In this document: piece after piece, positions 35,472 through 44,093 of the stretch | Layout of the letters: every line of letters begins with the position of its first letter | Numbering within the stretch: position 1 is the first letter of the stretch | From: Nostoc flagelliforme FACHB-838 | GTDB lineage: Bacteria > Cyanobacteriota > Cyanobacteriia > Cyanobacteriales > Nostocaceae | Reading direction: 5' to 3' | DNA length: 64,000 nt | Assembly (NCBI RefSeq): GCF_014698065.1 | Contig: NZ_JACJSI010000003.1 | Coordinates: 116,637-180,636, forward strand | Made by a program: the position numbers and the translations under genes | Notes under the pieces: generated by a model | The model's input: the letters and a program-made list of their open reading frames with translations, nothing else | Database searches by the model: none | What the model was told of the DNA's origin: nothing

Positions 35472-35798
35472 TTAAGACCCTTTTTCACTACCAGCTAATT
35501 CTTTAGGTTCATAGTGACGGCAACCGTTACATGGGCCTTCAGGATTGACAGCACAACGCATGTAGCCAGATCGGGCATTAAATTTGCAGCTGATATCGCC
35601 AATCAGATAACCCACCCCTTCCAAATAATAGCGATCGCTTTCAACCGGTCTAAGGTTTTGCTGTCTCTGTACTGGTGGAAAATTCATCGCTGCTTGTCTA
35701 AGCCGTAAGCGCGATCGCGCATGGGTTTTGCGGATCGCCCACAGGGAAATTAGGGACGGTAAAAAACCAACGGCAATTACTAAAAGTGTCTTTAACAC
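35472..35798 (-). CDS. DUF6464-like membrane-anchored protein
   Basis: I choose the GTG at 35798 (MLKTLLVIAVGFLPSLISLW) because AGAGGT lies upstream and the preceding 34 residues (from ATG at 35900) are Cys/Lys-rich and unlike a protein start. The N-terminal helix is an anchor. The C-terminal part YYLEGVGYLIGDISCKFNAR then SGYMRCAVNPEGPCNGCRHY has four Cys in a C-x(n)-C, C-x2-C arrangement recalling DUF6464, a cyanobacterial family of unknown function; metal binding is possible. About 108 residues. Confidence 0.7.
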   Translation of the reverse strand: MLKTLLVIAVGFLPSLISLWAIRKTHARSRLRLRQAAMNFPPVQRQQNLRPVESDRYYLEGVGYLIGDISCKFNARSGYMRCAVNPEGPCNGCRHYEPKELAGSEKGS

Positions 35799-36030
35799 CT
35801 TCTTTTTACCTCTTTTGTGCGCTGATTGATTGTCCCTGATGTTACACTCTGGTTTTACGGAAGTGCAAATATTAGGGCAGCTAGCTGTGCCTCTTTGCAA
35901 ACATAGTTGCTAGCAAAGAGACAATGGCAGTATTGTATCTAGCAATTTTGAGGAAGAAGTTTTTTCTGCCACTTCAATCAGCATAACTGTTACAACCTCA
36001 AGGGTGAGATGCCGTTTAATGTTGATAATT

Positions 36031-36537
36031 TTAAGATTTGTTGACTAATACCTTTTTTAACGAATGTTTTGTGTCAGTCTTAGCGCGACTCTCGTTTTTT
36101 CTCTGTTGTTGTGATACTAATCTTTTTTTAGTTTGCTGACGAAGTTGCTGTGCTAACAGTGCGGCTTCCCTTTCGGCTCGGAATAAATCAATTCTTCGCG
36201 TTGTCAAAATAAATGATTCGTCCGGTTTTCGTTTCACCCAAGGAACGCAAACTGCAAAATACTGACAAATCTCTTTGCATGGCTCCTGATTGATACCTGG
36301 GTAACGTTTTTGAGTATTCAACGTGTTAGCGATCGCTTTCAACTCTAATATCGCTGCCTCTAACTCTCTTGCCATCTGATTGATGCGTTCGACTTGTGCG
36401 TTCAAACGCTCCTGTTCACTAATGGTTTTTTCCTTTTGGGGACGCAGTGGCACTATAGCAGCGCTTACAGATGTAGGCTGCAACAGCGAAACTTTCAGTA
36501 AAATAGGCTTTTTGTTCGTGTCTTGGATGTTTTTCAT
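36031..36537 (-). CDS. Hypothetical coiled-coil protein
   Basis: 168 residues with a helical, Glu/Ala-rich middle (about 35-75: EKTISEQERLNAQVERINQM, then ARELEAAILELKAIANTL) that can form a coiled coil, then a Cys-containing segment (EPCKEICQYFAVCVPWV) and a very basic Gln/Lys/Arg-rich tail (QQLRQQTKKRLVSQQQRKNE). Unrecognised family. Basic tail suggests nucleic-acid or membrane-surface contact, but that is a guess. It stands alone. Confidence 0.6.
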   Translation of the reverse strand: MKNIQDTNKKPILLKVSLLQPTSVSAAIVPLRPQKEKTISEQERLNAQVERINQMARELEAAILELKAIANTLNTQKRYPGINQEPCKEICQYFAVCVPWVKRKPDESFILTTRRIDLFRAEREAALLAQQLRQQTKKRLVSQQQRKNESRAKTDTKHSLKKVLVNKS

Positions 36538-36657
36538 ACTACCTCAAGTAAGGCTAGCTAACTTGTAAGGCATTTTAACAGCAATATAGTACTTTTGTAC
36601 TAAGAAGGTTATTGAAGAGTGAAGGTCTTGGTATGGGACAGGCGATTGTGCTTGATG

Positions 36658-36690
36658 CAATCCTTCGTAGCCTGCTGCCGTAGGCATCGC
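36658..36690. repeat. Dispersed 'cctgctgccgtaggcatcgc' palindromic repeat
   Basis: Matches the 'gccgtaggcatcgc' family seen at 39832-39860, 54397-54418, 55647-55675, 56438-56466, 56865-56883 and 60543-60576. Two minus-strand frames run through it and are judged spurious. Confidence 0.6.
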
Positions 36691-36794
36691 TAAAAGTCGT
36701 TGAGTGGGGGCTTTGCTCTTGGCGTAACCGCCCGCAGGAATGGGATCTTTTTTTAACTGTAAGTCTCTGAGCGATCGCATAACGCACAGAAATT

Positions 36795-36836
36795 AATTAT
36801 AAAGGTGCATTAGTAACATAATGCACCTTTATAATT
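36795..36836. repeat. Perfect 18-bp hairpin, 6-nt loop
   Basis: AATTATAAAGGTGCATTA (36795-36812) and its exact reverse complement (36819-36836) around GTAACA. No gene ends immediately upstream on the plus strand; on the minus strand it follows the decayed frame at 36885-37061 by about 50 bp, so it may be that gene's terminator, or a small mobile palindrome. Confidence 0.7.
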
Positions 36837-36884
36837 ATTTGTTAATCAACAAAAAACGATTAAATCGTAAACGTTATGTCCCAC

Positions 36885-37061
36885 TTAGACAAGTGCAAAT
36901 TCTCCATGATTGGTTGGAAGGAAAACGCCAATCAAGACAATCTGGGCGTGTAGAATAGCACAGCGCCCAATTTCATCAGGATTAGCATGACCTTCAACTA
37001 TCAAAAGATCATCTTTCTCTAACAAGCGACTCAAAGAGGATATTAATCTGTTAAAAATGAC
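36885..37061 (-). pseudogene. Protein fragment of unknown family
   Basis: An open minus-strand frame without a start codon encodes about 58 residues: ISSLSRLLEKDDLLIVEGHA, then NPDEIGRCAILHAQIVLIGV and FLPTNHGEFALV before TAA. Amino-acid composition looks protein-like, but upstream in the same frame there is a stop and no ATG. I read it as the C-terminal remnant of a lost gene; a start at an internal TTG is an alternative. Confidence 0.35.
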
Positions 37062-37118
37062 ATTTTAGTTAAAAATGACAAATAATTAGTGAATGTACAT
37101 TTGAAAATACTTAGAAAG

Positions 37119-37190
<72 letters not shown>

Positions 37191-37252
37191 ACACGAAAAA
37201 CAATCATAGCACAACTTTTGAGAATTTAGCTAGTGCCACACCCAAAAACGAA

Positions 37253-39502
37253 TTAAAAGGAGAATTTGACGGTAAAGGTGGTTTGACCTGCTGCACTCTG
37301 TACATAGATTGAGCCGCCTAAATGTCTGACCATTTTCTGCACTAATGCTAATTCCAGTCCAGTGCCACTATGTTTCCAAGGATCATGTTTGGAAAGATGA
37401 TAGAAAGGCTCAAAAATCCGTGACAGTTCATTGCTGTTAAGCTCTATTCCAGAATTGGTAATATTAAGCTCTACTGCATCCCCTGTCAGGTGAGCAGAGA
37501 CTGTGATGGATTCGCCTGCTGGGGTGTACTTGCAGGCATGGTTAAGCAGTTCGGTGACAATCCGCTCCAAATCAGTAATATCTGTTTCCAAAGGCGGCAG
37601 CGCATGATCAACCGTTAGATTTAACTGCTGTCGCTGGCAGTTGGTCAGGTCTCGAAAAGACTCGATAATGGGATGAAGCCAGCTTTGAAGGTCAATGGCA
37701 ATCAATGTTGGGGCAGCGGGTTCGGCTTCAAGATATGTGAGTGTAAGGAGGTCGTTAATTAACTTACTTTCTCGCCCACACTCGTTATGGAGAATCTGCA
37801 AGAGTTGCGGAACTATTTCTATCTCTGATATTTCTGCTGGCGTGAGGACACTTTCAAGTGTTTGCACTGCAAGGCTGATACTTGTTATCGGTGTCCGCAG
37901 TTCTTGGGACAGGTTTCTGAGAAATTGGTTTTTGAGCCGATCACATTTTTCTAGTTCTTTTACCTGTGCCTGGTTTTGTTTATAAAGCTGGGCTTGACGA
38001 ATGGCGATCGCACATTCATTTGCTACCTGCTGCACTAGCTCGATTTCAAATTCATCAAAGGCTTCTTGTGATGGTCTTGTTAACCAAATATTTCCCAAAA
38101 TCCCTTGAGTATCGAAAATTGGACAAGCCATCTGGGACATAACTAGCAATTTTGGTTGCCATCCCGGGACAATTTCCAAAAATTGCAATGGTTGTTTTTG
38201 TAATAACGGTTGATAAATTTCGGGACGGTTGGCAATCTGTCTAGTCAGACCTTGACTTTGAGGTAGGTTAACGCTGCACTCGTAGGTAATAGTAACCAGA
38301 GTTTGGCAATTGCTGTAGAGTTCGATTTGGCAACGGTCAAGCTTTAGCAACTGTGCTAATTCTTGGGTAACAGTCTGCAACACCTGAGTTTCATCCAGGC
38401 TGTCGCGGATTTGTTCTGTCATGCGTCGCACCAAGGCTTCAAAGTTTCGCACCTGCTGCAACTGATTAATATGCTTTTGTTTCTGTAACTCTATCTTGGC
38501 TTTAAGATCCTGAAGCTGCTGGTGAAGTTCTGCCTGTTGGATAGCAATGCCGATTTGAGTTGCCAACTGTTTAAGCAAGTCAGTTTCCGTTTGCTGCCAT
38601 TGATGCCCTTGGTGGCAATGCTGGGCAATCAATAGCCCCCACATATTTTGCTCTTTGAAAATCGGCACGACTAAATTGGCTCTTGTCTGCAAAGATGCCA
38701 GGAAATCTATATGGCAAGGATGTAAGTCGAGAGCATCAATATCTTCAATAACTTGAATAAAACTTCTTCCGTAGTGTTCTGGATGTTTGCCACTCAAGCC
38801 GGGATCGCTGATGTTTTTTCCCAGAACGGGATCGCTTGCAGGTATAGTTGATTCGGCAATGATTACTCCATTGCCATTAGCCTCAAAGCGATAAATGAAG
38901 ACGCGATCGCAATTCAAAAACTGCCGCAGTTCAATTGCTGTCTGATGTAGAATTGTCTCTAATTCTACAGATTGGTGAATTCGTCCAGCGATCGCTTTTA
39001 GCAGTTGCTCCCGTTCAGCCTGGAATCTGATCTGTTGTTCTGCTTGCTTAACAGCAGTGATATTACTACTAGTACCAATCACTCGATAAATCTTGGAGTT
39101 AGCATCCTTTAGTGGCGTAAGAGTTGTACTCCACCAAGTGGGAATTCCCTGGAATTGCAAACATTGTTCGTAAGAGATAGTTGTGCCAAAGCTTACACAG
39201 TCAGCATAATGTTGACGTACCTTAGCAGCATCGATGGGGGAGAGAATATCTTCTGGTTTTTTGCCCCGAAGATCATCTGAGCGAATGCCTATCCACCGTT
39301 CATGAGTGGGATTAAGTGCCACATATCGAAAATCTCCTTCTTCCAAAACATCAACTACAAATATTGATGCCTGCAAAGAATCGTATATGCTTAGTAGAAA
39401 CTGTTCGCTACTACTTTTTTCATCTACTTCTGTGCCAAAGAGAATTTGCGGTGGCGGTAATTTTGTCAACTCCATAGTTGATTCCACTGGATTTTTATTC
39501 AT
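37253..39502 (-). CDS. Sensor histidine-kinase-like protein: PAS, phytochrome-type GAF, second GAF, degenerate kinase core
   Basis: 749 residues, cytoplasmic. Order: PAS (about 30-150); GAF1 (about 175-325) of phytochrome/cyanobacteriochrome type with C263-H264 followed by LQTRANLVVPIF, the position of the bilin-binding Cys-His; coiled coil; GAF2 (about 355-505); dimerisation/kinase core (about 525-749). The core is abnormal: the H-box reads FLRNLSQELRTPIT with Q533 where the phosphorylated His should be; the N-box reads ELLNHACKYTP with His for the key Asn; the G1 box is ITNSGIEL; G2 GTGLELA is near normal. It may therefore bind light or a bilin and regulate another protein without autophosphorylating. 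No response regulator is adjacent. Confidence 0.82.
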   Translation of the reverse strand: MNKNPVESTMELTKLPPPQILFGTEVDEKSSSEQFLLSIYDSLQASIFVVDVLEEGDFRYVALNPTHERWIGIRSDDLRGKKPEDILSPIDAAKVRQHYADCVSFGTTISYEQCLQFQGIPTWWSTTLTPLKDANSKIYRVIGTSSNITAVKQAEQQIRFQAEREQLLKAIAGRIHQSVELETILHQTAIELRQFLNCDRVFIYRFEANGNGVIIAESTIPASDPVLGKNISDPGLSGKHPEHYGRSFIQVIEDIDALDLHPCHIDFLASLQTRANLVVPIFKEQNMWGLLIAQHCHQGHQWQQTETDLLKQLATQIGIAIQQAELHQQLQDLKAKIELQKQKHINQLQQVRNFEALVRRMTEQIRDSLDETQVLQTVTQELAQLLKLDRCQIELYSNCQTLVTITYECSVNLPQSQGLTRQIANRPEIYQPLLQKQPLQFLEIVPGWQPKLLVMSQMACPIFDTQGILGNIWLTRPSQEAFDEFEIELVQQVANECAIAIRQAQLYKQNQAQVKELEKCDRLKNQFLRNLSQELRTPITSISLAVQTLESVLTPAEISEIEIVPQLLQILHNECGRESKLINDLLTLTYLEAEPAAPTLIAIDLQSWLHPIIESFRDLTNCQRQQLNLTVDHALPPLETDITDLERIVTELLNHACKYTPAGESITVSAHLTGDAVELNITNSGIELNSNELSRIFEPFYHLSKHDPWKHSGTGLELALVQKMVRHLGGSIYVQSAAGQTTFTVKFSF

Positions 39503-39855
39503 GCGAGAGTCCCACTCTTGTATTACTGAGTCTTCTAGGCGCTCTCTTGTAATTACGCTTTTAGTAGATGTTTAGCGCCTATGGCAAAGTATTGTCAGCT
39601 GTTGCTCATCGAAATTTGGATCTTTCTCTACTTCTTGTCAGAAATCTAGGAAAGCTAATAGGAGTCAGCTTAACAAATCCTGCTTTTTGAAGGCGAAAAT
39701 ACATTTGCAGGTGAAGGCAAATTTACTGAATTTTTTTTTAAGACTTTTTCAGCATTCTTGCATATATCTAAGTATAAACATCAGTATATATCAATTAAAT
39801 TTATAATTCTTAATATTGGGAGTGGGAACTTGCGTAGGCGTAGCCGCCGCAGGCA
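39503..39855. other. Intergenic region with a 'ggcgtagccgccgcaggcatc' repeat
   Basis: AT-rich, no gene seen apart from a spurious frame. At 39832-39860 it carries a copy of the 'gcgtaggcgtagcc...gcaggcatcac' repeat, directly abutting the stop of the membrane-protein gene that follows. Confidence 0.5.
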
Positions 39856-40413
39856 TCACAATTTGTCAGCATTGGTTCCTGTGAGGATGCCAACCAGTAG
39901 CCAAGTGACGGCTAATCCGATGACTTCGCCTAAAAATAGCTGCGTTACGCCGTGTAAAATCATCCCCACAGCAGAACCCACCGGGACAGCAATAGCCCAA
40001 CTTACCGCAGAGACAAATATCCATCGCCACGCTACAGGCTGGGGAATTGCTAACCATTGTGCTAATCCAATCCCCAAGCCGCCAAGACCACCATAAACAG
40101 CCCCTGAAAGGATTCTCAGGGGAAGAATCTGAGTGCTAGGTACAATCCAACCCACAGCACCAATACCGATCGCAGTGATTATACTCCAACCTAAAAGACT
40201 TGACAAAATCCACCTGATACAAAATATAGGTTGTTTGAGAAGGCAACCTTGAGGAAGTGCGATCGCAAATGCGCCTATAGCCGCCTCTACCACTCCAATA
40301 TCTGGCTTTTCGCCGACTTCAATTAAGAATAAACTTAATAAAAATCCGCTAAAAGTCGCTAAAGTCCACAGCAATGTAAAGCCAAATCTAAGGTTTTCAG
40401 GCGCGAATGACAT
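39856..40413 (-). CDS. Small membrane protein of unknown function
   Basis: About 185 residues with four or five hydrophobic helices (LLWTLATFSGFLLSLFLIEV, WILSSLLGWSIITAIGIGAV, GGLGGLGIGLAQWLAIPQPV, FVSAVSWAIAVPVGSAVGMI, LAVTWLLVGILTG). The ATG at 40413 overlaps the upstream gene's TGA as TGATG, implying translational coupling; the ORF's first codon at 40416 is TTG. Its last codons border a dispersed repeat. Function unknown. Confidence 0.65.
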   Translation of the reverse strand: MSFAPENLRFGFTLLWTLATFSGFLLSLFLIEVGEKPDIGVVEAAIGAFAIALPQGCLLKQPIFCIRWILSSLLGWSIITAIGIGAVGWIVPSTQILPLRILSGAVYGGLGGLGIGLAQWLAIPQPVAWRWIFVSAVSWAIAVPVGSAVGMILHGVTQLFLGEVIGLAVTWLLVGILTGTNADKL

Positions 40414-41651
40414 CAAAGTTTCTTTGGTTGTAATAGTCTGACAGTTTTAGCATTAAACATCTCAAAAAAACCTTTGCGTCGCTGTTGGGGTGATTCTGGT
40501 ACGATGTAACCCCACAGACTCTCCCAGTAGAAAAAAGAGATGCCATCAAAATTGCGATCGCGCACTGCTTTAACCTGTTCTCTAATTTGGGCAATTTTCA
40601 CCGGATTACCTACCGTTCCTGTAGATATACCAATACCTACAGGAATTAGACTTTGAGCCAATTTTACAGGTGGTTGTTCGAGTTGAGCGATAAAAGAGTT
40701 TTGATCATTTCGATATACCTGCAAAATTAACTCACTAACTAAACCTTTTTTTACCCAATTTTCCCAATCTTGCAAATAGTATTTGTAGGCAAAAGCTTGA
40801 TAGTTAGGAGACAAAGATATTTTAACTTTAGGTTTAATTGCCTTGACAGCTTGATAGATTTCTGCCATGAAATCAGTAATTTTGTCTGCCCGCCAACGCA
40901 TCCATTCTGAGTTAAAAGGGTCGGTAGGAGGACTTTTGCCTTGATGTTCTTGCTGGTAGAGTTCTATAGTGAAGCGATCGTAACCGAACTGTACAGGCAT
41001 CCCAAAATGGTCGTCAAGCTGAATCCCATCCACATCGTAATCTCTGACTACTTCTAAAATTAACTCTTGCATGAACTCTTGCACTTGTGGATGTAAGGGA
41101 TTCAACCAAGCTTGTTTATTCACCAGAACATTGTCGATTTCTTCCGGTGGAGCATCTTGAATAGAGTTTATACCTTCTTGCCCAATTGTCAACCAATCGG
41201 GATAACGCCTTGCTAATTGTGAATAATGCGGTGTCATGAACCCATATTCAAACCAGGGAATAACTCGCAAATCTTTATTTTTAGCAAGTGTGACTATCTT
41301 TGCTAAAACATCCTGTCCACCGTGCATGAAGTTGAGCAAAGGTTGAGTATCCGAACCTGTAGTCATTTTAGCTATAGCACTTTTATAAAAAGTATGCCCT
41401 CGGTTCCAGACTACAGGATAAATTGTATTAAAGTTGAGAGCCGATAATTGATTTACAGCACGGTTAATTCCCCAAGGAACAAATAGTACACCACTAGCAA
41501 CATTAGTGATCCAAACGCCGCGAATTTCTGTAGTTAAAGGTCTTATTTTTTGAGAATAGACTGGCAATGAAGAGGGTGAAAAAACTGTGAAAGCAATTAC
41601 TAATCCCAAACACAGCAAGTAAAAAATATAACGGCGAGCAACCCGATTCAT
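40413..41651 (-). CDS. Exported GHL10-type glycoside-hydrolase-like protein
   Basis: From the ATG at 41651 (MNRVARRYIFYLLCLGLVIA) there is an uncleaved or cleavable signal, then a TIM-barrel domain: TEIRGVWITNVASGVLFVPW, LNFNTIYPVVWNRGHTFY, LRVIPWFEYGFMTPHYSQLA, NPLHPQVQEFMQELILEVV, DVDGIQLDDHFGMPVQFGY. These match the GHL10/DUF187 family of putative glycosidases, in which the Asp of the DGIQLDDH region is a candidate catalytic residue. Substrate unknown, perhaps wall or exopolysaccharide. It is coupled to the downstream membrane-protein gene. Confidence 0.85.
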   Translation of the reverse strand: MNRVARRYIFYLLCLGLVIAFTVFSPSSLPVYSQKIRPLTTEIRGVWITNVASGVLFVPWGINRAVNQLSALNFNTIYPVVWNRGHTFYKSAIAKMTTGSDTQPLLNFMHGGQDVLAKIVTLAKNKDLRVIPWFEYGFMTPHYSQLARRYPDWLTIGQEGINSIQDAPPEEIDNVLVNKQAWLNPLHPQVQEFMQELILEVVRDYDVDGIQLDDHFGMPVQFGYDRFTIELYQQEHQGKSPPTDPFNSEWMRWRADKITDFMAEIYQAVKAIKPKVKISLSPNYQAFAYKYYLQDWENWVKKGLVSELILQVYRNDQNSFIAQLEQPPVKLAQSLIPVGIGISTGTVGNPVKIAQIREQVKAVRDRNFDGISFFYWESLWGYIVPESPQQRRKGFFEMFNAKTVRLLQPKKL

Positions 41652-42135
41652 TTGTAAGCGTGACCTAGTGCGATCGGAATATAAAAGCAAGAATTCAACA
41701 CCCAGAAGTCAAAACTCAGAATTTATAAGGAGTCGAGAATGATTGGTATATTTATTTATCAAACATTATCCTAATTCTGGAATTATTTTGACTTTTGAAT
41801 TCTTACATGAATGATAATTTTATGCCAATATGTAAATTAATAAATGTACCTTAGCGGACAATTATCGCTATTTTTAATTAACTTAAACAGTTATACTACT
41901 TTAGCCTAAACCTGTGGTGTTATCTCAAGTAATTGTAATCCAAGAAGTTGTGAATTGGTTACCAAAATACTAAGAGGATGTTTGAAAAGTTTTCTTCTCG
42001 GTAACAAAACATTCTAGATCCTCCTAAATCTCCCTTAAAAAGGGGGACTTTGATTCCGGTTCCCCCCTTAAAAAGGGGGACTAGGGGGGATCAGTTAGTG
42101 CCTAAAATCACAGCCAACCACTTTTCAAACAACCT
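41652..42135. other. Intergenic region holding a MITE-like element
   Basis: AT-rich up to about 41970, with no gene. The remainder is a repeat element described separately (41974-42136). Confidence 0.5.
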
Positions 42136-42136
42136 C
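41974..42136. mobile_element. MITE-like element with 17-bp terminal inverted repeats
   Basis: Ends GAGGATGTTTGAAAAGT (41974-41990) and ACTTTTCAAACAACCTC (42120-42136) are inverse copies with one mismatch. Inside lie two copies of a 'cccttaaaaagggggact' palindromic unit. No transposase is encoded. The right end meets the stop codon of the alcohol dehydrogenase gene at 42136-42138. Confidence 0.6.
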
Positions 42137-43158
42137 TAAGGAATCATCGCCACCTTGATTACCTGTCGCGCCTTCATCTGAGAAAACACCTGTTCTAAAT
42201 CTTTTAATGGTCGCTGTTCACTAATAAGCAACTCAAAGGGATTTTTGCGACTTGCTATAAGTGCAAGCGCCGATCGCACATACTCTGGTGTATTATGAAA
42301 CACGCCTTTTATAGTTAATTCGCTATAGTGTAGCTGTTCTGTGTTGACGGTAATGCTGGTATCGCGTGGACATCCACCGAATAAGTTCACTGTTGCACCA
42401 GGACGGGCGCAGGCGATCGCAGTTTCCCAAACGCTTGGTACACCAGTAGCTTCAATTACCACATCTGCGCCCCATCCTTGGGTAAGTTCTTTCACCACAC
42501 TGGGAATGTCTGAAATTTGATGATAATTAAAGGTCTGGGTTGCACCCAATTTCTGACCAATTTCTAGTCTGTGGTTATTACCTCCCCACAGCAAAACCTC
42601 AGCTTTCTCACTCAACGCCGCCACAAACATCAGCCCGATCGCCCCATCTCCTAAGACGACTACTTGATCTTTGGGCTTAATATTAGAACGCGCTACACCA
42701 TGCAACACACAAGCTAGAGGTTCCGTCATCGCTGCCAATTCCCACGGCAACTCATTGGGAATCTGCAACAAATTATGCTGTACTATCGGTGCAGGAATTT
42801 TTAAGTATTCCGCAAAAGTTCCATTATTCCAGGTCAAATTTGGACATAATGAATATTCTTGCCGTTGACAAAAAAAGCACTTCATACAGGGAGCAGAATT
42901 ATTAGCGACAACGCGATCGCCCACTTGCCAATTTGTCACCCCTGCACCTAAGGCAACAATTTGCCCAGCAGCTTCGTGACCAAACAGCGTTGGCGGTATC
43001 AGCATCCTGGCATGACCACCACGCCGCCAGACTTTCAAATCTGTACCACAAGTTGTTGCTGCCCCCACCTGGATCACAACTTCGCCAGCCGCCGGAGTGG
43101 GGTCAGGAACTTCCTCTAGGCGTAAATCTTCTTGTCCATGAAGTAACGCTGCTAACAA
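42136..43158 (-). CDS. Zinc-dependent medium-chain alcohol dehydrogenase
   Basis: 340 residues, MDR family. Catalytic zinc ligands are in TCGTDLKVWRRGGH and FGHEAAGQIVALGAGV; the structural zinc loop is NNSAPCMKCFFCQRQEYSLC. The nucleotide loop is VVVLGDGAIGLMFVAALSE, followed by an NAD(P)-selecting segment. It resembles threonine- or sorbitol-dehydrogenase-type members; substrate not predictable. The frame opens with TTG at 43158, and no better ATG exists nearby. A large imperfect hairpin lies just upstream (43167-43222), and a MITE-like repeat ends at its stop codon. Confidence 0.85.
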   Translation of the reverse strand: MLAALLHGQEDLRLEEVPDPTPAAGEVVIQVGAATTCGTDLKVWRRGGHARMLIPPTLFGHEAAGQIVALGAGVTNWQVGDRVVANNSAPCMKCFFCQRQEYSLCPNLTWNNGTFAEYLKIPAPIVQHNLLQIPNELPWELAAMTEPLACVLHGVARSNIKPKDQVVVLGDGAIGLMFVAALSEKAEVLLWGGNNHRLEIGQKLGATQTFNYHQISDIPSVVKELTQGWGADVVIEATGVPSVWETAIACARPGATVNLFGGCPRDTSITVNTEQLHYSELTIKGVFHNTPEYVRSALALIASRKNPFELLISEQRPLKDLEQVFSQMKARQVIKVAMIP

Positions 43159-43166
43159 AACTTTAA

Positions 43167-43222
43167 ACCTATCAATTAAATTAGCTCCATCCGATTTTAT
43201 CAGTTGGAGCTAATTGATAGGT
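43167..43222. repeat. Large imperfect hairpin upstream of the dehydrogenase gene
   Basis: ACCTATCAATTAAATTAGCTCCA (43167-43189, quoted in two arms) and TGGAGCTAATTGATAGGT (43205-43222) pair over about 18 bp with a 5-nt bulge. It lies 9 nt upstream of the dehydrogenase start, so it would form in the leader RNA and could hide the start. Confidence 0.5.
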
Positions 43223-43255
43223 CTAAATTAAATCAGTATTGATTTTTATCGAACA

Positions 43256-43485
43256 GAATTCAGGAGTCAGGAGTCAGAATTCAGAATGGATTCTGTATAA
43301 CTGACGGATAGCGCAGCGTTAGCGAGTCCACGATAGCGTAGCGGTAGCGAGTCTGCGAGCGTCGCGTCTGAATAACTGGGTTTAAGACCCCCACCAAATC
43401 TACGATTTGGTGGTCAACAATACCTGCGCCGATCTGAATCCCCGACTGATTTTTTCTGACTCCTGAATTCTGACTTCTGAATTCT
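43256..43485. repeat. Composite repeat block with 'gaattcaggagtcag' ends
   Basis: 'gaattcaggagtcaggagtc' units at 43256-43285 and inverse copies at 43457-43485 flank 'gcgtagcggtagcgagtc' repeats (43310-43370) and a perfect hairpin CCACCAAATC-TAC-GATTTGGTGG (43391-43413). Single related units occur at 46536-46554 and 58272-58292. No gene is contained. Confidence 0.7.
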
Positions 43486-43516
43486 TCTTCAATAGGTTTT
43501 ATATTATGTCAAAAAA

Positions 43517-43702
43517 CTAGGTATTCACCGCTGGCTGGGGAAGCACCCCGGTGTTCCGGGTATCCACATTCGGCAAGCGAGTAGCAGTTAATAGCGGTAC
43601 TTCTAATCGGCACGACAGGCAGAACCAATATAGTTCACCATGACGGGCATGACGCAGGAGGGAACCACCGCAGCATGGGCAAGTGTTGGCTCTCGTACTC
43701 AT
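43517..43702 (-). CDS. Small zinc-ribbon protein
   Basis: 61 residues. A four-Cys ribbon is visible: CPCCGGSLLRHARHGELYW then FCLSCRLEVPLL, giving C-x2-C and C-x2-C knuckles (residues about 8-33). The strong ribosome site AAGGAGG sits at good spacing before ATG 43702, supporting real expression. Such small ribbons usually bind one zinc ion and contact RNA or protein; no specific role is known to me. The C-terminal tail is Pro/Thr/Asn-rich. Confidence 0.75.
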   Translation of the reverse strand: MSTRANTCPCCGGSLLRHARHGELYWFCLSCRLEVPLLTATRLPNVDTRNTGVLPQPAVNT

Positions 43703-43757
43703 ACCAATGTCCTCCTTAAAAAAATTATTGTTTTAAGCTAAGTAAAAAAGCAGTTGA

Positions 43758-44093
43758 TTAAAACTCGATGTTAGCTGCATAAATGCGACCATTCGATTTT
43801 ATGCGGTCTTTAATAATTTGTCTGTAAATAGGTTCATATCCGTTGACAATTTAGCGATCACTAAACTTGTTTTCCAGATATTTTCGACAGATTTGACGAT
43901 TAAGTTCCAAAAATGGTGGAATCATCGCTGCCATTTCTGCATAACTTTTTTTGAAAATCGCCAAAGGCAAATAAAGTTTCCTTATGACCGCGACGAACAA
44001 GTTCATCAGTCAAGCGACTTATTACCAATTCTGTTCCTCCATAATTAGGAGGTGGAACCCTTTCCCATAAGGGGCAACTTAAGCTATTTTCAG
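43758..44093 (-). pseudogene. Glycosyltransferase (GT4-like) pseudogene, N-terminal part
   Basis: In scattered frames the minus strand encodes the start of a group 1 glycosyltransferase: LKIA then a stop where Leu is expected, VAP, then in another frame PLWERVPPPNYGGTELVISR and LTDELVRRGHKETLFAFGD, a further shift at a run of seven A (about 43965), then SYAEMAAMIPPFLELNRQIC. The initiator ATG appears as CTG. At least one nonsense and two frameshift lesions exist and about 300 C-terminal residues are missing. Clearly non-functional. Confidence 0.75.

Noticed and set aside
36544..36787. Overlapping minus-strand frames of 70-78 residues
   Set aside because: They read through a dispersed 'gccgtaggcatcgc' repeat and lack any family character or ribosome site.
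43818..44048. 76-residue plus-strand frame
   Set aside because: Antisense to the glycosyltransferase pseudogene and without family features.
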